DNA of 39,401 bases, taken from the IMG/VR virus record IMGVR_UViG_3300050821_003793, positions 1 through 39,401 of that record; one strand, 5' to 3'. This document shows positions 1 to 8,236 of this stretch, piece by piece. A model generated the notes under the pieces. The model saw nothing but the letters and a program-made list of their open reading frames with translations. It did no database searches and was not told where the DNA came from. The position numbers were made by a program, and so were the translations under genes. The stretch is from a virus. Numbering within the stretch: position 1 is the first letter of the stretch; the number at the start of each line of letters is the position of its first letter.

Positions 1-1228
1 CATTCATATCTTGAACAACAGTTTGAACACCACCACCTGGAGGATTAACACCATAAGAACCTTGGACAAATGCTCGAGTCAATCCAGCTGCCGTTGCGAC
101 CCTGAAGGTATTTGACTCTCCCACGGTTCCTGTATTACCCGATCCAATCGTCACATTCCCAGATTCGTTACCCACATATGCGCTTCCCGCATTATAACCA
201 AATGCTGAATTGTTTGATCCAGTAGTCACTTGCAGAGCTAAGTCACCAAATGCACAATTCTGCGTACCCGTGGTCAGCCCATTCGAACTGGTACTTCCGC
301 AAGAGGTATTTTTTCCGCCCCCTCCGTTACATGCGATTCCACAAGCATATCCAACGAAAGTGTTGTTATTCGAAGTTTGGTTTGCCGATCCGGCCAAACT
401 ACCCACGTAAGTCGATTGTGCCGCTGTCGTGGTTGCTGTGCCTGCTTGAAAACCAATAAAAGTGTTATTTTGAGCTGCGGCAGTTGTAAGGCCTAATGAG
501 CCACTTTGGTACCCAAGGAAAGTGTTATGTGTACCATAATTGTACATGAATCTATCAGTTACAAGATCTGTAACACCTAAGGAATACATACCAGCTGTTC
601 CAGCCATATTTGTTGGCGGTTGAATAATAGAATTATCTAACGCCACTCCAACAGTATGTATATCTCCACCTATTTTTGTATTGGTATTACTAAATCCATT
701 ACCTGCGGATGCTGCATGTACAATATTTATTTGTCCCACCGATCCAACTGGGGGTATAACTACTGTTCCAATTGGAACTTCAACATTATTATCATCTGTA
801 TGGAAACTTTGAGTTGCTACTCCGCCACCGCCACCAACAAGCGACCATGTTAAAGTATTAGTTGCAGGATTACCTACTACCGTAATACCTATGTTATCGC
901 CTACAGTATTAATATTAAAATTAACATCGCCTGGTACTGGACCACCTACGTTACCTGTAAGGGTCAATAATGCACCACCTCCACCAAAATTAACCCAAGT
1001 AGATTCACCACTTGCCTTAGATACAAGCATCCAAAAATTTTCAGCTTTTGGAGGTGTAGGATATGATGAATTATCTAACCAGGTATCTCCTACATAGAAG
1101 TTGGCATAATCGTTAACAGTAGGAGGTCTGTTGTTAATGTTAAAATTAACAGGACTTAGAGGAGTAACCCCAAGGTAAGCCAAGGGGTTAAATCCGTTTA
1201 ATCTTTGTGATCTTGTTCTTGAAGCCAT
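1..1228 (-). CDS. C1q-type tail fibre, N-terminal part (gene spans the circular joint)
   Basis: First 409 codons of a fibre gene that continues in frame from position 1 into 39357-38870, giving 571 aa in all. ATG at 1228. Residues 25-70 hold PTVND, then G-D-TW, FWML and STWVNFGGGG, a module also found in the 282-aa fibre and likely used for virion attachment. Residues 215-350 carry repeats of the type NTFLGYQSG, NTFIGFQAG, NTFVGYACG and NSAFGYNAG. These resemble YadA-head/Hep-Hag beta-roll repeats, which form trimeric stalks. The C-terminal jelly roll is described in the 38870-39401 entry. It follows the other fibre gene by only a few bases. Role (inferred): trimeric host-recognition fibre. 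The whole gene is visible only if the window is treated as circular. Confidence 0.88.
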   Translation of the reverse strand, partial: MASRTRSQRLNGFNPLAYLGVTPLSPVNFNINNRPPTVNDYANFYVGDTWLDNSSYPTPPKAENFWMLVSKASGESTWVNFGGGGALLTLTGNVGGPVPGDVNFNINTVGDNIGITVVGNPATNTLTWSLVGGGGGVATQSFHTDDNNVEVPIGTVVIPPVGSVGQINIVHAASAGNGFSNTNTKIGGDIHTVGVALDNSIIQPPTNMAGTAGMYSLGVTDLVTDRFMYNYGTHNTFLGYQSGSLGLTTAAAQNNTFIGFQAGTATTTAAQSTYVGSLAGSANQTSNNNTFVGYACGIACNGGGGKNTSCGSTSSNGLTTGTQNCAFGDLALQVTTGSNNSAFGYNAGSAYVGNESGNVTIGSGNTGTVGESNTFRVATAAGLTRAFVQGSYGVNPPGGGVQTVVQDMN

Positions 1229-1230
1229 GA

Positions 1231-2442
1231 TTATCCTCCTACAAAGTAACCACTAAATGTTGTACTTGGATTTGTTGTACCGAATACACCCACGGTCTTT
1301 GAAGAACCGTTAACTTCAAACTCAACAAAGCATGTATCTCCAGCTGTCATGTCTATTAAAGCTGTACCTTGAATAGTTAAGAATCCAGAACTGGACATGG
1401 CAAAAGGGTTTAATGATTGTTGGAATGTATAGTTTCTAGAAGTTGCTGTAAATCTGAAGAATGAGGCATTATGACCAGAACTTAAATTCTCCATAGTAAT
1501 AGAAGCCAAGAACATATATTTACCAGTCTTAGGAGCTGTAAATACACCTGTTCCACTGTTGTAACCTGAGCCATTATTAAATACAACTGTATTGAATATT
1601 GGGGAATAAAATGTTCCATCTCCAGTTACGTTATCTGCTGTTGAAGCACTTTGATATGCAGTGAAATCTGGGAGAACTCCTGTTCCTAATTGGCCAGCTG
1701 AATCTATAAGTACTGGAAGAGCATCATTGTTTCCTGTAGTAACTCCCCTAATACCAGCAATAAAGGCTTTATTGAGTTGTTGGGTTCCTCCGCCTGTAGC
1801 TGCACCAATTCTCAGTATATTGTTGTCCCCCGACACCCCAGGATGTGAAATAATAATATTATTAGAATCAGTACCCGATAAATTTGTGCCGGCTGAAATT
1901 CCAATACCTACGTTAAATGTGCCAGCAGTGAGGGTTCCGCTAGCTAAGGCTATATAACCTAGCGCCGTATTCATACCCCCCGTAGTTAGGGTAGAGCCCG
2001 CTACATAACCAATAAAAGTGTTCCCAGCCCCGCTCTGGCAGCGGTTTCCCGCGCCCCAGCCTAGAAAAGTTGATTGACCCCCAGAAGTCAAATCGACTCC
2101 CGAAGCTCCGCCGATAGAGGTCACTTCTGTAGCTGTTAATGTAAAATTACCCGCTGGAAGGCCTGGATTTCCTAAAAATGTATTATCTGTACCAAAACAA
2201 TGAAGTACAGGTACACCATTTATATTTATAACACCGTGTGTGCTATCCGACGTAGTGGGTAGGTTCAATTCAGTGAAAGCTAAGGTTAATGTATTAGCGG
2301 CACCTGAAAATAATCCACCAGAAGTTCCACCACTTATAGTTATCGCTGGACCAGCTTGTGGTCCACCTGAATCTCCTGATATAGAGGTAATTCCGCCACC
2401 ACCTCCACCACCACCTAAAACAAAAGTTGTAATCTGTGACAT
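1231..2442 (-). CDS. C1q/TNF-like tail fibre protein
   Basis: 403-aa fibre protein. It starts with a Gly-rich stretch (eight Gly near residues 10-17). Head-type repeats follow at about residues 85-200 (NTFLG, STFLGWGAG, NTFIGYVAG, MNTALGYIAL, FNVGIGISAG). A linker contains NKAFIAGIRGV and SAGQLGT. The last 140 aa look like a C1q jelly roll, with FNNGSGYNSGTGVFTAPKTG, then KYMF, and ending FSGYFVGG. C1q/TNF-like heads trimerise and often bind ligands. Paralogue of the joint-spanning fibre, with the same domain order. Start ATG at 2442. Inferred to be a receptor-binding fibre or a branch on the tail. Confidence 0.87.
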   Translation of the reverse strand: MSQITTFVLGGGGGGGGITSISGDSGGPQAGPAITISGGTSGGLFSGAANTLTLAFTELNLPTTSDSTHGVININGVPVLHCFGTDNTFLGNPGLPAGNFTLTATEVTSIGGASGVDLTSGGQSTFLGWGAGNRCQSGAGNTFIGYVAGSTLTTGGMNTALGYIALASGTLTAGTFNVGIGISAGTNLSGTDSNNIIISHPGVSGDNNILRIGAATGGGTQQLNKAFIAGIRGVTTGNNDALPVLIDSAGQLGTGVLPDFTAYQSASTADNVTGDGTFYSPIFNTVVFNNGSGYNSGTGVFTAPKTGKYMFLASITMENLSSGHNASFFRFTATSRNYTFQQSLNPFAMSSSGFLTIQGTALIDMTAGDTCFVEFEVNGSSKTVGVFGTTNPSTTFSGYFVGG

Positions 2443-2450
2443 ACTACTCC

Positions 2451-2795
2451 TTAACCATTTAATCCGAAGAATGTAGAAACTGCTACTTCACCAAGGGTAG
2501 GAGCAACCACGTATTTAACCCAGATACCTATACCTTGGGAAAAATATGCTGCTCCGCCTGTATTTGTTCTATTTGCTGTTACATCTAAAACTATTTGTCC
2601 GCCTGACGGTAAGGTTAAGTGGTCATCATCTCCATTAAATGAAAAATCCATCTGTTTATCTGTTAAATTCTGTATAACTAAAATTCGGCTAGGGTTTTCA
2701 AATGGAGTACCAATAAGGGTATATCCAGCTCCGATATCACCGAACTCGGTTACTCTTAATGGTTCAGGAAAAATTTGTATCGCTAAATTTGACAT
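2451..2795 (-). CDS. small beta-rich virion protein
   Basis: 114 aa, mostly beta-strand in character, with no signal peptide or membrane segment. It contains a pattern (YTLIGTPFENPSRILVIQN, then FSFNGDDDHLTLPSGG and VLDVTAN) that I recall from hypothetical structural proteins of metagenomic podoviruses. It lies between fibre genes in the late operon, so a fibre-associated or decoration role is likely. Function is inferred from position only. Confidence 0.75.
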   Translation of the reverse strand: MSNLAIQIFPEPLRVTEFGDIGAGYTLIGTPFENPSRILVIQNLTDKQMDFSFNGDDDHLTLPSGGQIVLDVTANRTNTGGAAYFSQGIGIWVKYVVAPTLGEVAVSTFFGLNG

Positions 2796-2812
2796 TACTA
2801 CTCTCTCTTTTT

Positions 2813-3082
2813 TTATGCTTCTTTATTTACTACTTCTACAGGCACTTCTTTGGGTGCTTGAGGAGCTACAGTTTGGTTAGCCTGCTGCATCATGCTATGT
2901 ATACCGGTAAGTATTTCAAAGCATGTATCGTAAGCTACACCAAGGGACGTTCCATCAGGTACCGAAAAGATGTATCTCTTTCCATCCTTTTCTAATTGAA
3001 CATGAAATCTTTTTTCATCTTCAGGTTTTACTATGGGAGTAACTTCTATCGCTTCAGTTGACTGCACGGATTGATTTTCCAT
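2813..3082 (-). CDS. small hypothetical late protein
   Basis: 89 aa. The N-terminus is polar and acidic (MENQSVQSTEAIEV). The middle has a beta pattern (FHVQLEKDGKRYIFSVPDG), then a helix (AYDTCFEILTGIHSMMQQA), and the tail is Pro/Val/Glu-rich. No family recognised. Its place between two fibre genes suggests a small virion or fibre-assembly protein. A hairpin lies just upstream at 3104-3134. Confidence 0.7.
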   Translation of the reverse strand: MENQSVQSTEAIEVTPIVKPEDEKRFHVQLEKDGKRYIFSVPDGTSLGVAYDTCFEILTGIHSMMQQANQTVAPQAPKEVPVEVVNKEA

Positions 3083-3103
3083 GTACTTCCTTTATTTAAA
3101 TAG

Positions 3104-3134
3104 AGCCTCCTCAGAACTATTCCAAAGAGGCTCG
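3104..3134 (-). terminator. hairpin between fibre genes
   Basis: A 7-bp perfect stem (GAGCCTC/GAGGCTC) with a 17-nt loop, in the 71-bp gap between two minus-strand genes. The bases after it on the minus strand (TATTTAAAT) are only weakly T-rich, so it may be an attenuator rather than a full terminator. Confidence 0.45.
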
Positions 3135-3153
3135 GTTGATCTCTAATTAATAA

Positions 3154-4002
3154 TTAACCTGCACAAGTAATATTGGTCCAAGCACCTACGCCTGTTGCTA
3201 TATACATACGAGTAACGGCACTAGCCGCAGTTGTATTGATATATAAGTCACCAACGTGAAGAGCTAAACCGTTTCCAGGAGCTCCTGCGCCAGTGTATAT
3301 ATATACAGGTCCAGGAAGAGCTACAAAAGGAGCTGTTAAAGTTACCCCTGATGTACCACCTCTTATGGTTGTTGCAGATGCACCTGTAACAGATCCAACG
3401 GATACTGGGTGATCCACTGCATTTGTTCCTACAGTTACACCAGCTGTACCACCATTAATAGTTATTAATGAAATCCCTGTGCTGCTTCCAATGGAAACTG
3501 GTACATCATTTGCTGTTGTACCAATTAAAATCGCACCTGCACCAGCTGTACCACCATTAATGTTTACAGTTGTTGCACCAGTGTTATTACCTATATTTAT
3601 AGTATTAGCAGCTGCGTCTGCACCAATACCAATAGTGTGACCATTACCATTAATAGCTAAGTTGCCGGTACCAACACTTAAGGTTATTGCGCCTGTGTTA
3701 GTTGCGTTTCCAATGGTAACTGCTCCATTACCCACAGTACTTAAGTTAGTTGGGCCCGGATTAACAGTAAGTGAAGTAAACACTCCTGCACCACCTGCTA
3801 CGTTTAACCATGTTGCTGCGCCCGCTACTACTTGTTCAAGAAACCAAATACCATTTCCTGGCCATACCCATTCTTGTCCAAGCTGATACCCAATATCGTT
3901 TACTGTAGGTGCTCTTTTGGCAACAATTGGTGGTGGAAATATTTTTGATAACGGCCCCTTGCCTAAACTATAGGCAACTGCCGAATTTTGTTGATTAGAC
4001 AT
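3154..4002 (-). CDS. beta-solenoid fibre protein
   Basis: 282 aa. Residues 25-70 carry the attachment-like module shared with the joint-spanning fibre (APTVNDIGYQLG, EWVW, IWFLEQVVAGAATWLNVAGG). The centre is a run of short Gly/Thr/Asn/Ile repeats (VTIGNATNTGAITL, IGNNTGATTVNINGGTAG, VGSVTGASATTIRGGTSG) typical of a beta-solenoid shaft. The end is GDLYINTTAASAVTRMYIAT followed by an aromatic tip, as in many phage fibres. Probably a shaft or short side fibre. Confidence 0.82.
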   Translation of the reverse strand: MSNQQNSAVAYSLGKGPLSKIFPPPIVAKRAPTVNDIGYQLGQEWVWPGNGIWFLEQVVAGAATWLNVAGGAGVFTSLTVNPGPTNLSTVGNGAVTIGNATNTGAITLSVGTGNLAINGNGHTIGIGADAAANTINIGNNTGATTVNINGGTAGAGAILIGTTANDVPVSIGSSTGISLITINGGTAGVTVGTNAVDHPVSVGSVTGASATTIRGGTSGVTLTAPFVALPGPVYIYTGAGAPGNGLALHVGDLYINTTAASAVTRMYIATGVGAWTNITCAG

Positions 4003-4060
4003 TACATCTCTCCTATTTTTATCGGATGATTACTACTCTATGAGTAAACAAACATAAAAA

Positions 4061-4115
4061 TTCAGTAAAAACAAATGTCTGTTGCAATGTACTGAAAAAT
4101 GTAATAAGTTCAGTA
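4061..4115 (+). promoter_or_regulatory. operator-like repeats upstream of the RHH gene
   Basis: Three copies of a 7-mer: TTCAGTA at 4061-4067 and 4109-4115 (direct) and TACTGAA at 4090-4096 (inverted). They sit in the 126-bp gap before a ribbon-helix-helix gene. RHH proteins commonly bind such short repeats to regulate themselves. I see no convincing -35/-10 pair at good spacing. Confidence 0.5.
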
Positions 4116-4128
4116 ATGAAAGGAAAAC

Positions 4129-4308
4129 ATGACACCAGAAAATAGAAAACGATTAGCTTTGGATATCCCAAGAGAACTACATCATGAATTGAAAGTGGCT
4201 GCGATTGAACATAATACTTCAATCACAATATTAGTATGTCAGTGGTTAGTGTCTAAATTAAATGAACAGAAAAAATTATCTGGAGAAGGAAATGACGTTA
4301 AAGGGTAA
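4129..4308 (+). CDS. ribbon-helix-helix (Arc/CopG-type) regulator
   Basis: 59 aa, starting MTPENRKRLALDIPRELHHE. The short strand (KRLALDIP) followed by two helices (RELHHELKVAAIEHN, then ITILVCQWLVSKLNE) matches the RHH fold, which binds DNA as a dimer through the strand. ATG at 4129 is preceded by AAGGA at good spacing. First gene of a plus-strand island inside the minus-strand late operon; it overlaps the next gene. Operator-like repeats lie upstream. Probable repressor of this island, possibly of other phage promoters. Confidence 0.8.
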   Translation: MTPENRKRLALDIPRELHHELKVAAIEHNTSITILVCQWLVSKLNEQKKLSGEGNDVKG

Positions 4309-4507
4309 GTCTAACTGTAAGGTTTGCAATAAGGAATTTGAGTATTTGGTATCACAAAGAAAGAATCCTACATTTTGTAATAAGGACTGCCAACTAAAGT
4401 TCTTAAGAAAACCGAATATTTTAGAAACTATTCCAAACAAAACCACCATATCCACACCTCCACCAAAAAGTAGAAATATCTTTAAACAGATCTTCCCATG
4501 GTTATAA
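4292..4507 (+). CDS. small zinc-knuckle protein
   Basis: 71 aa from the ATG at 4292 (GGAGAAGG just upstream), overlapping the end of the RHH gene. CKVC at residues 10-13 and CNKDC about 18 residues later form a likely treble-clef or zinc-ribbon site. The C-terminal half is basic with a Pro-rich linker. No specific family recognised. Co-transcribed with the RHH regulator. Confidence 0.7.
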   Translation: MTLKGKSNCKVCNKEFEYLVSQRKNPTFCNKDCQLKFLRKPNILETIPNKTTISTPPPKSRNIFKQIFPWL

Positions 4508-4662
4508 AAATAAGAATAAATTTGACCATGGTAGCACTTTTATTTAGTGCTTCTTATGTTTCATCATTTGCCTTAGAAGATATGATTAAAAGCGATTGTA
4601 GTATTTGTTCGCACTTTAATAATGAAGAATATGAGTTTTATAGTTTAAACCAAGAAGAATAG
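4498..4662 (+). CDS. small secreted peptide
   Basis: 54 aa, starting at an ATG inside the end of the zinc-knuckle gene. Residues 1-25 look like a signal peptide (basic start, hydrophobic core NLTMVALLFSASYVSSFA). The mature part is about 29 aa, acidic, with a C-x2-C pair (CSIC). Function unknown. Too short for most ORF callers; kept because of the overlap and the signal peptide. Confidence 0.55.
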   Translation: MVIKIRINLTMVALLFSASYVSSFALEDMIKSDCSICSHFNNEEYEFYSLNQEE

Positions 4663-4669
4663 AACAAAT

Positions 4670-4732
4670 ATGGATACATTTGTAATTGTATGGTTATGGT
4701 TAGTATGGTGCTTATATAATCCTAATGAATAA
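4670..4732 (+). CDS. membrane micropeptide
   Basis: 20 aa (MDTFVIVWLWLVWCLYNPNE), almost all one hydrophobic helix rich in Trp. It starts 8 nt after the secreted-peptide gene and ends right before the convergent gene at 4734. No strong ribosome binding site. Could be a real micropeptide or chance. Confidence 0.35.
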   Translation: MDTFVIVWLWLVWCLYNPNE

Positions 4733-4733
4733 T

Positions 4734-6056
4734 TTATTTAGACACTCTTAGAACTTTACCTTTTATATTTTGTTTTCTATCAACTTTATCAGCTTCTTTA
4801 TCTAAAGCTTTTAAATTGTTTATAAAAGCAGACTTATTATTTTTTATAGCATTAACACCTAATTCAGCCACTAACTCTCTAGCCCTTTTACTGTTATTGA
4901 ATAAGTCATAAGTTCTAGCAGCATATCTACCTAATCTGGTTCCTGCTGCTATACCGGCAGCTCCAGTAGCTACTGGAATAATTGCTCCTGGTTTTCCTAC
5001 AGCTATTCCTCCTAAACCGAGAAGAGCTGTTTTAACTTTTGGATTCTTTATAAGATTTCTCAAGTCTGAATTTCTTTCAAACATCCCTCTAACTTTATTT
5101 TGGGCATCAAGTCCTTTATATAAGTCCTGGGCTGCATTATAAGGTTCTCCAAACTTTGGATGTTCTTTAGCTATCTTATTTAATTCACCTGTACCTGCAC
5201 CACCCGCTCTATAATAAATATCTGCAAGTTTCTTATCGGCTGCGCTAGTCGAATCCTTAAGTCCGTTATAAAGAGAATAGAAGTGTTTCTTTTGTTCTTC
5301 TAATTTTGTAGGAGTTAGTTTACCCATTTGTATTTGGTTAGATCTACCTTGTAGTTCATTTATAGCTTTTCTAACAGCTGTTTTATCTATACCTGGATTT
5401 CCAGTGCTTAATCTTTCCATTTCATCATTAAGATACTTTTCATATTCTGGTACTTTAACATGAAACTTTTTACCTTCTTCTTCAGCCTTTTTGAAAGCTT
5501 GTTCCATTTCTGGTCTTAATTTTTTTCTTAATTGTCCTGGAAAACCACCACTTTGCCATAAGTTCCATCCAGTACTTCCCAATATATCTGCTACTGCTTC
5601 TGCCTTAGGTCCAAGTTCAAGTCCTTTAGCAGCTGTTGCTAATCCTGCACCTGCGGCTGCTGATTGAATAGCAGGAGATATCGGTCTGCCACCTATTTTT
5701 GCTCCTGCTGCTGCTGTGATAGCATTAGGTAGAAATCTCTGAACAAATGATTCACCTAAGTTCTGTGGTTGCATTTGTTGTTCTGATAAACCTATTCCTT
5801 GTTGCACCAAATCTGATAGTGCCGGTCCTTTAGCAATATCTGCATAGTTAGGTATTCCCCTTTGTTTTAAGGATTCAACCATTTCTGGAGTTTGTTGCAG
5901 TAAAGCTTTGCCAGGCGCCTCTAAGTTTCTAACTAAGTTTATTAAACCAGTTCCAAGATTTCTCTTAGCATAGTCGCCCCAACCTTCTGGTTGTGGTTCT
6001 GGTTGCTTTAATCTTTGTCCCAATGATCCTAATGATAAAACTTTTCCTACAGGCAT
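4734..6056 (-). CDS. putative ejection (internal virion) protein
   Basis: 440 aa. It has two Ala/Gly-rich hydrophobic regions, around 110-150 (ITAAAGAKIGG, SAAAGAGLATAA) and 340-375 (ALLGLGGIAVGKPGAIIPVA, then TGAAGIAAG). A long charged helical middle lies between them and the tail is basic. Large, Ala/Gly-rich, partly membrane-active proteins after the tail genes are typical of podovirus ejection proteins (P22 gp7/gp16/gp20 position). It abuts the coiled-coil gene upstream without a gap. Role inferred from position and composition. Confidence 0.7.
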   Translation of the reverse strand: MPVGKVLSLGSLGQRLKQPEPQPEGWGDYAKRNLGTGLINLVRNLEAPGKALLQQTPEMVESLKQRGIPNYADIAKGPALSDLVQQGIGLSEQQMQPQNLGESFVQRFLPNAITAAAGAKIGGRPISPAIQSAAAGAGLATAAKGLELGPKAEAVADILGSTGWNLWQSGGFPGQLRKKLRPEMEQAFKKAEEEGKKFHVKVPEYEKYLNDEMERLSTGNPGIDKTAVRKAINELQGRSNQIQMGKLTPTKLEEQKKHFYSLYNGLKDSTSAADKKLADIYYRAGGAGTGELNKIAKEHPKFGEPYNAAQDLYKGLDAQNKVRGMFERNSDLRNLIKNPKVKTALLGLGGIAVGKPGAIIPVATGAAGIAAGTRLGRYAARTYDLFNNSKRARELVAELGVNAIKNNKSAFINNLKALDKEADKVDRKQNIKGKVLRVSK

Positions 6057-7163
6057 TTATATCTCCTCATCTATAACTACCCATTTTCCCTTAACTATTT
6101 GTTGAGGTAGTCCATCCCATTCAACTGCAAAACCATCAGGAAACTTTTCTGGATGATCATAGTCTGATTGAGTAAAAGTATCTCCAGGCTTAAACTCTGT
6201 AGCCTTTCTATTTTGTTTGTTCATACGTTGAACTTCTTTTTCAACTTCTTGAGCTATATTAGGTGGTTGATTTTGACCTGAAGATTCTAAGATATTATCC
6301 AGCGCCTGAATCTTTGCTTTTCTCTTATCTACGTATGATCGAGCCTGATCCAATAAAGCTTTTTGTGCAGCTAATGGTTGATTAATAAACGCCTTACTCT
6401 TTTGTGCCAATCTTGTTTTAAAGTCGCTAGATATTCCAGGCAAAGCACTAATTAAAGTAGGAAGTTCAGTTGCATTTGCTACATATTTAGCTGTTACATC
6501 ATTTTGTAATGAAGGGAAATTAGCCTGTAAAGTTCCTGACCAACCCTGAGCAACATTTCCACTTTCTATAGCTTCTTCCATAGCAGTAAGAAGATCATCT
6601 GCTTTTTCTATAGTTTCTCTAGAACTATTATATTTATCTATAGCCTGTTTATTTTTAGCATTGATCTCGGTCTGTCTTTTATATCGTTCAGCTTCTTGAG
6701 TTTTAGCTTTAGCTGCTTCTAATTTTTCTTTGGCCAATTCTTCTCTAGATTGTCTATTAGCCTGTGATTCTTCTCTTCTTAAATCTAAGGATTGTCGTCT
6801 AAGATCTAATTCTTCCTTGGCTCTTTTTTCAGCAGGTGATGTAAATACATCTTCAATTAGTCCTAACTTATCAGGTGCCCCAAATTCTCCAACATTACCA
6901 CCCTGACTAGTAAGTTTCATTAAAGAACCTACGTTTTGAAGGGCGTACTTTCTTTCTTCAGGATTAAGTTGGCTCAAGAAATCAGCAGTTTGTTGGCCCA
7001 ATAAAGGAGCTAATCCAGATGCATATCTTTGTCTTTCTAGATTTTGGGAATATTGTTTGGTTTTAACATCAGCCAATTGATTAAAGGTTTGAGATAGTCC
7101 AGATCCTAGTCCTGTTCCAAAAAGTTCCCCTAGTCCTGGCTTAGTATTTAAAATTTGTACCAT
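6057..7163 (-). CDS. putative ejection protein with long coiled coil
   Basis: 368 aa. A Gly/Leu-rich N-terminus (LGELFGTGLGSGLSQTFNQL) precedes a long Arg/Glu/Lys/Gln heptad region (about 110-180, with EKRAKEELDLRRQSLDLRRE) that predicts a coiled coil. A second helical region is at 235-290. Second of three consecutive genes in the ejection-protein position, ending one base before the 440-aa gene begins. Likely part of the DNA-ejection conduit; no family named with confidence. Confidence 0.68.
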   Translation of the reverse strand: MVQILNTKPGLGELFGTGLGSGLSQTFNQLADVKTKQYSQNLERQRYASGLAPLLGQQTADFLSQLNPEERKYALQNVGSLMKLTSQGGNVGEFGAPDKLGLIEDVFTSPAEKRAKEELDLRRQSLDLRREESQANRQSREELAKEKLEAAKAKTQEAERYKRQTEINAKNKQAIDKYNSSRETIEKADDLLTAMEEAIESGNVAQGWSGTLQANFPSLQNDVTAKYVANATELPTLISALPGISSDFKTRLAQKSKAFINQPLAAQKALLDQARSYVDKRKAKIQALDNILESSGQNQPPNIAQEVEKEVQRMNKQNRKATEFKPGDTFTQSDYDHPEKFPDGFAVEWDGLPQQIVKGKWVVIDEEI

Positions 7164-7172
7164 TATCTCTCC

Positions 7173-7832
7173 TTAAAACCTACGCATACCAAACTGTTGA
7201 GCAAAATTATTACCACCATAAGGATTACCAAAACCACCACTAAGAGCATAAGGCATTTGTTGTTGATTTTGATTTCCACCACCACCACCGCCAAACATAC
7301 TTGATAAGCCACTTAAACCACTAAGGGGTAACGATGCTCCTCCAGTTAGTCCTGCTAATAAAGCATGAGGTAAGGCTCTACCTAATCCCTCTCCAAATCC
7401 ACTAGCTAATCCACCAAAAGCACCTTGACGACCTGGCATGAATATGTTCTCAAAGCTGGGTTGTTGTGAATAGCCCAATAGTAGACTTAATAGGTTGTTG
7501 TTTTGTCCTTGTTGCATAGCAGATAGGTTTTCTTCTAGTCCTGCACCAGCATTTCCTAATGCACCCTGGAAAGCAGAAGAACGTTGACCACCTTGACCAC
7601 CAAGTGAAGTAAATCTTTCAGCAAGAGAAGGAACAGTCTGTGACTGAAACCTACTTCTAGCTTGTTGCATAATGGGGGATAGACCACCATTATTGCTCAT
7701 CAAACTTTGTAACAATGGTGAGATGTTCTGTCCAAGTTGTGATTGAGTACCCAATTGTTGATTATTCAAAGTAGGTAGTTGTTTAAATGTATCCTGGGTA
7801 CCGAATAAGTTTTCTGACAAACTTGCCATCAT
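7173..7832 (-). CDS. Gly/Gln/Asn-rich virion protein (ejection group)
   Basis: 219 aa of low complexity, rich in Gly, Gln, Asn and Leu. It has a Gly-rich amphipathic region (GLASGFGEGLGRALPHALLA, then GLTGGASLPL) and a C-terminal Gln/Asn/Gly tail (GGGGGNQNQQQMPY). Its start overlaps the stop of the exported-protein gene before it. First of the three ejection-type genes. Such Gly/Gln-rich small virion proteins are common next to podovirus ejection proteins. Confidence 0.68.
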   Translation of the reverse strand: MMASLSENLFGTQDTFKQLPTLNNQQLGTQSQLGQNISPLLQSLMSNNGGLSPIMQQARSRFQSQTVPSLAERFTSLGGQGGQRSSAFQGALGNAGAGLEENLSAMQQGQNNNLLSLLLGYSQQPSFENIFMPGRQGAFGGLASGFGEGLGRALPHALLAGLTGGASLPLSGLSGLSSMFGGGGGGNQNQQQMPYALSGGFGNPYGGNNFAQQFGMRRF

Positions 7833-8182
7833 TCACCTTTTAAATTTTTAATGTGTTCCAATAACTCAGCAAATATTTCAGCAGTACGTTCGGTCTTCAA
7901 TTGTGTCAATTGACATTCCATAGTTTCTAAATCTATTAAGTTATCATAGTACATTTCTTCTATTAATTTCTTAATCGATTCTACAAGCATACTAACATAA
8001 TAACTTTTACATTTAAAAGGACACTCTGGAATCCTGTCTAAAGGACAACTACTTCCATTCAATCTAGCAATAGTATCATTTGGTGAGTTCCAGTCACTAC
8101 TTTTAATAGCACCACATGTACCATCGGACATAGCCTGAGAATTCATGACAAAAAACAAGGATAACAAAGCAATCTTCTTCAT
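7829..8182 (-). CDS. exported Cys-containing protein
   Basis: 117 aa with a signal peptide (MKKIALLSLFFVMNSQA, cleavage near residue 17). Six Cys follow in the exported part (CGA, SSCPLD, ECPFKCK, MECQL), fitting disulphides in the periplasm. The C-terminal half is helical. Role unknown; possibly lysis or modification of the infected cell surface. It lies between tail and ejection genes. Confidence 0.72.
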   Translation of the reverse strand: MKKIALLSLFFVMNSQAMSDGTCGAIKSSDWNSPNDTIARLNGSSCPLDRIPECPFKCKSYYVSMLVESIKKLIEEMYYDNLIDLETMECQLTQLKTERTAEIFAELLEHIKNLKGE

Positions 8183-8236
8183 ACCGCACCTTCAATAAAA
8201 TAATAAATTTCAACTACAACCATATTAGTTAATGTT

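Noticed and set aside
4019-4222. 67-aa minus-strand reading frame
   Set aside because: Antisense to the RHH gene, which has a clear fold and ribosome site.
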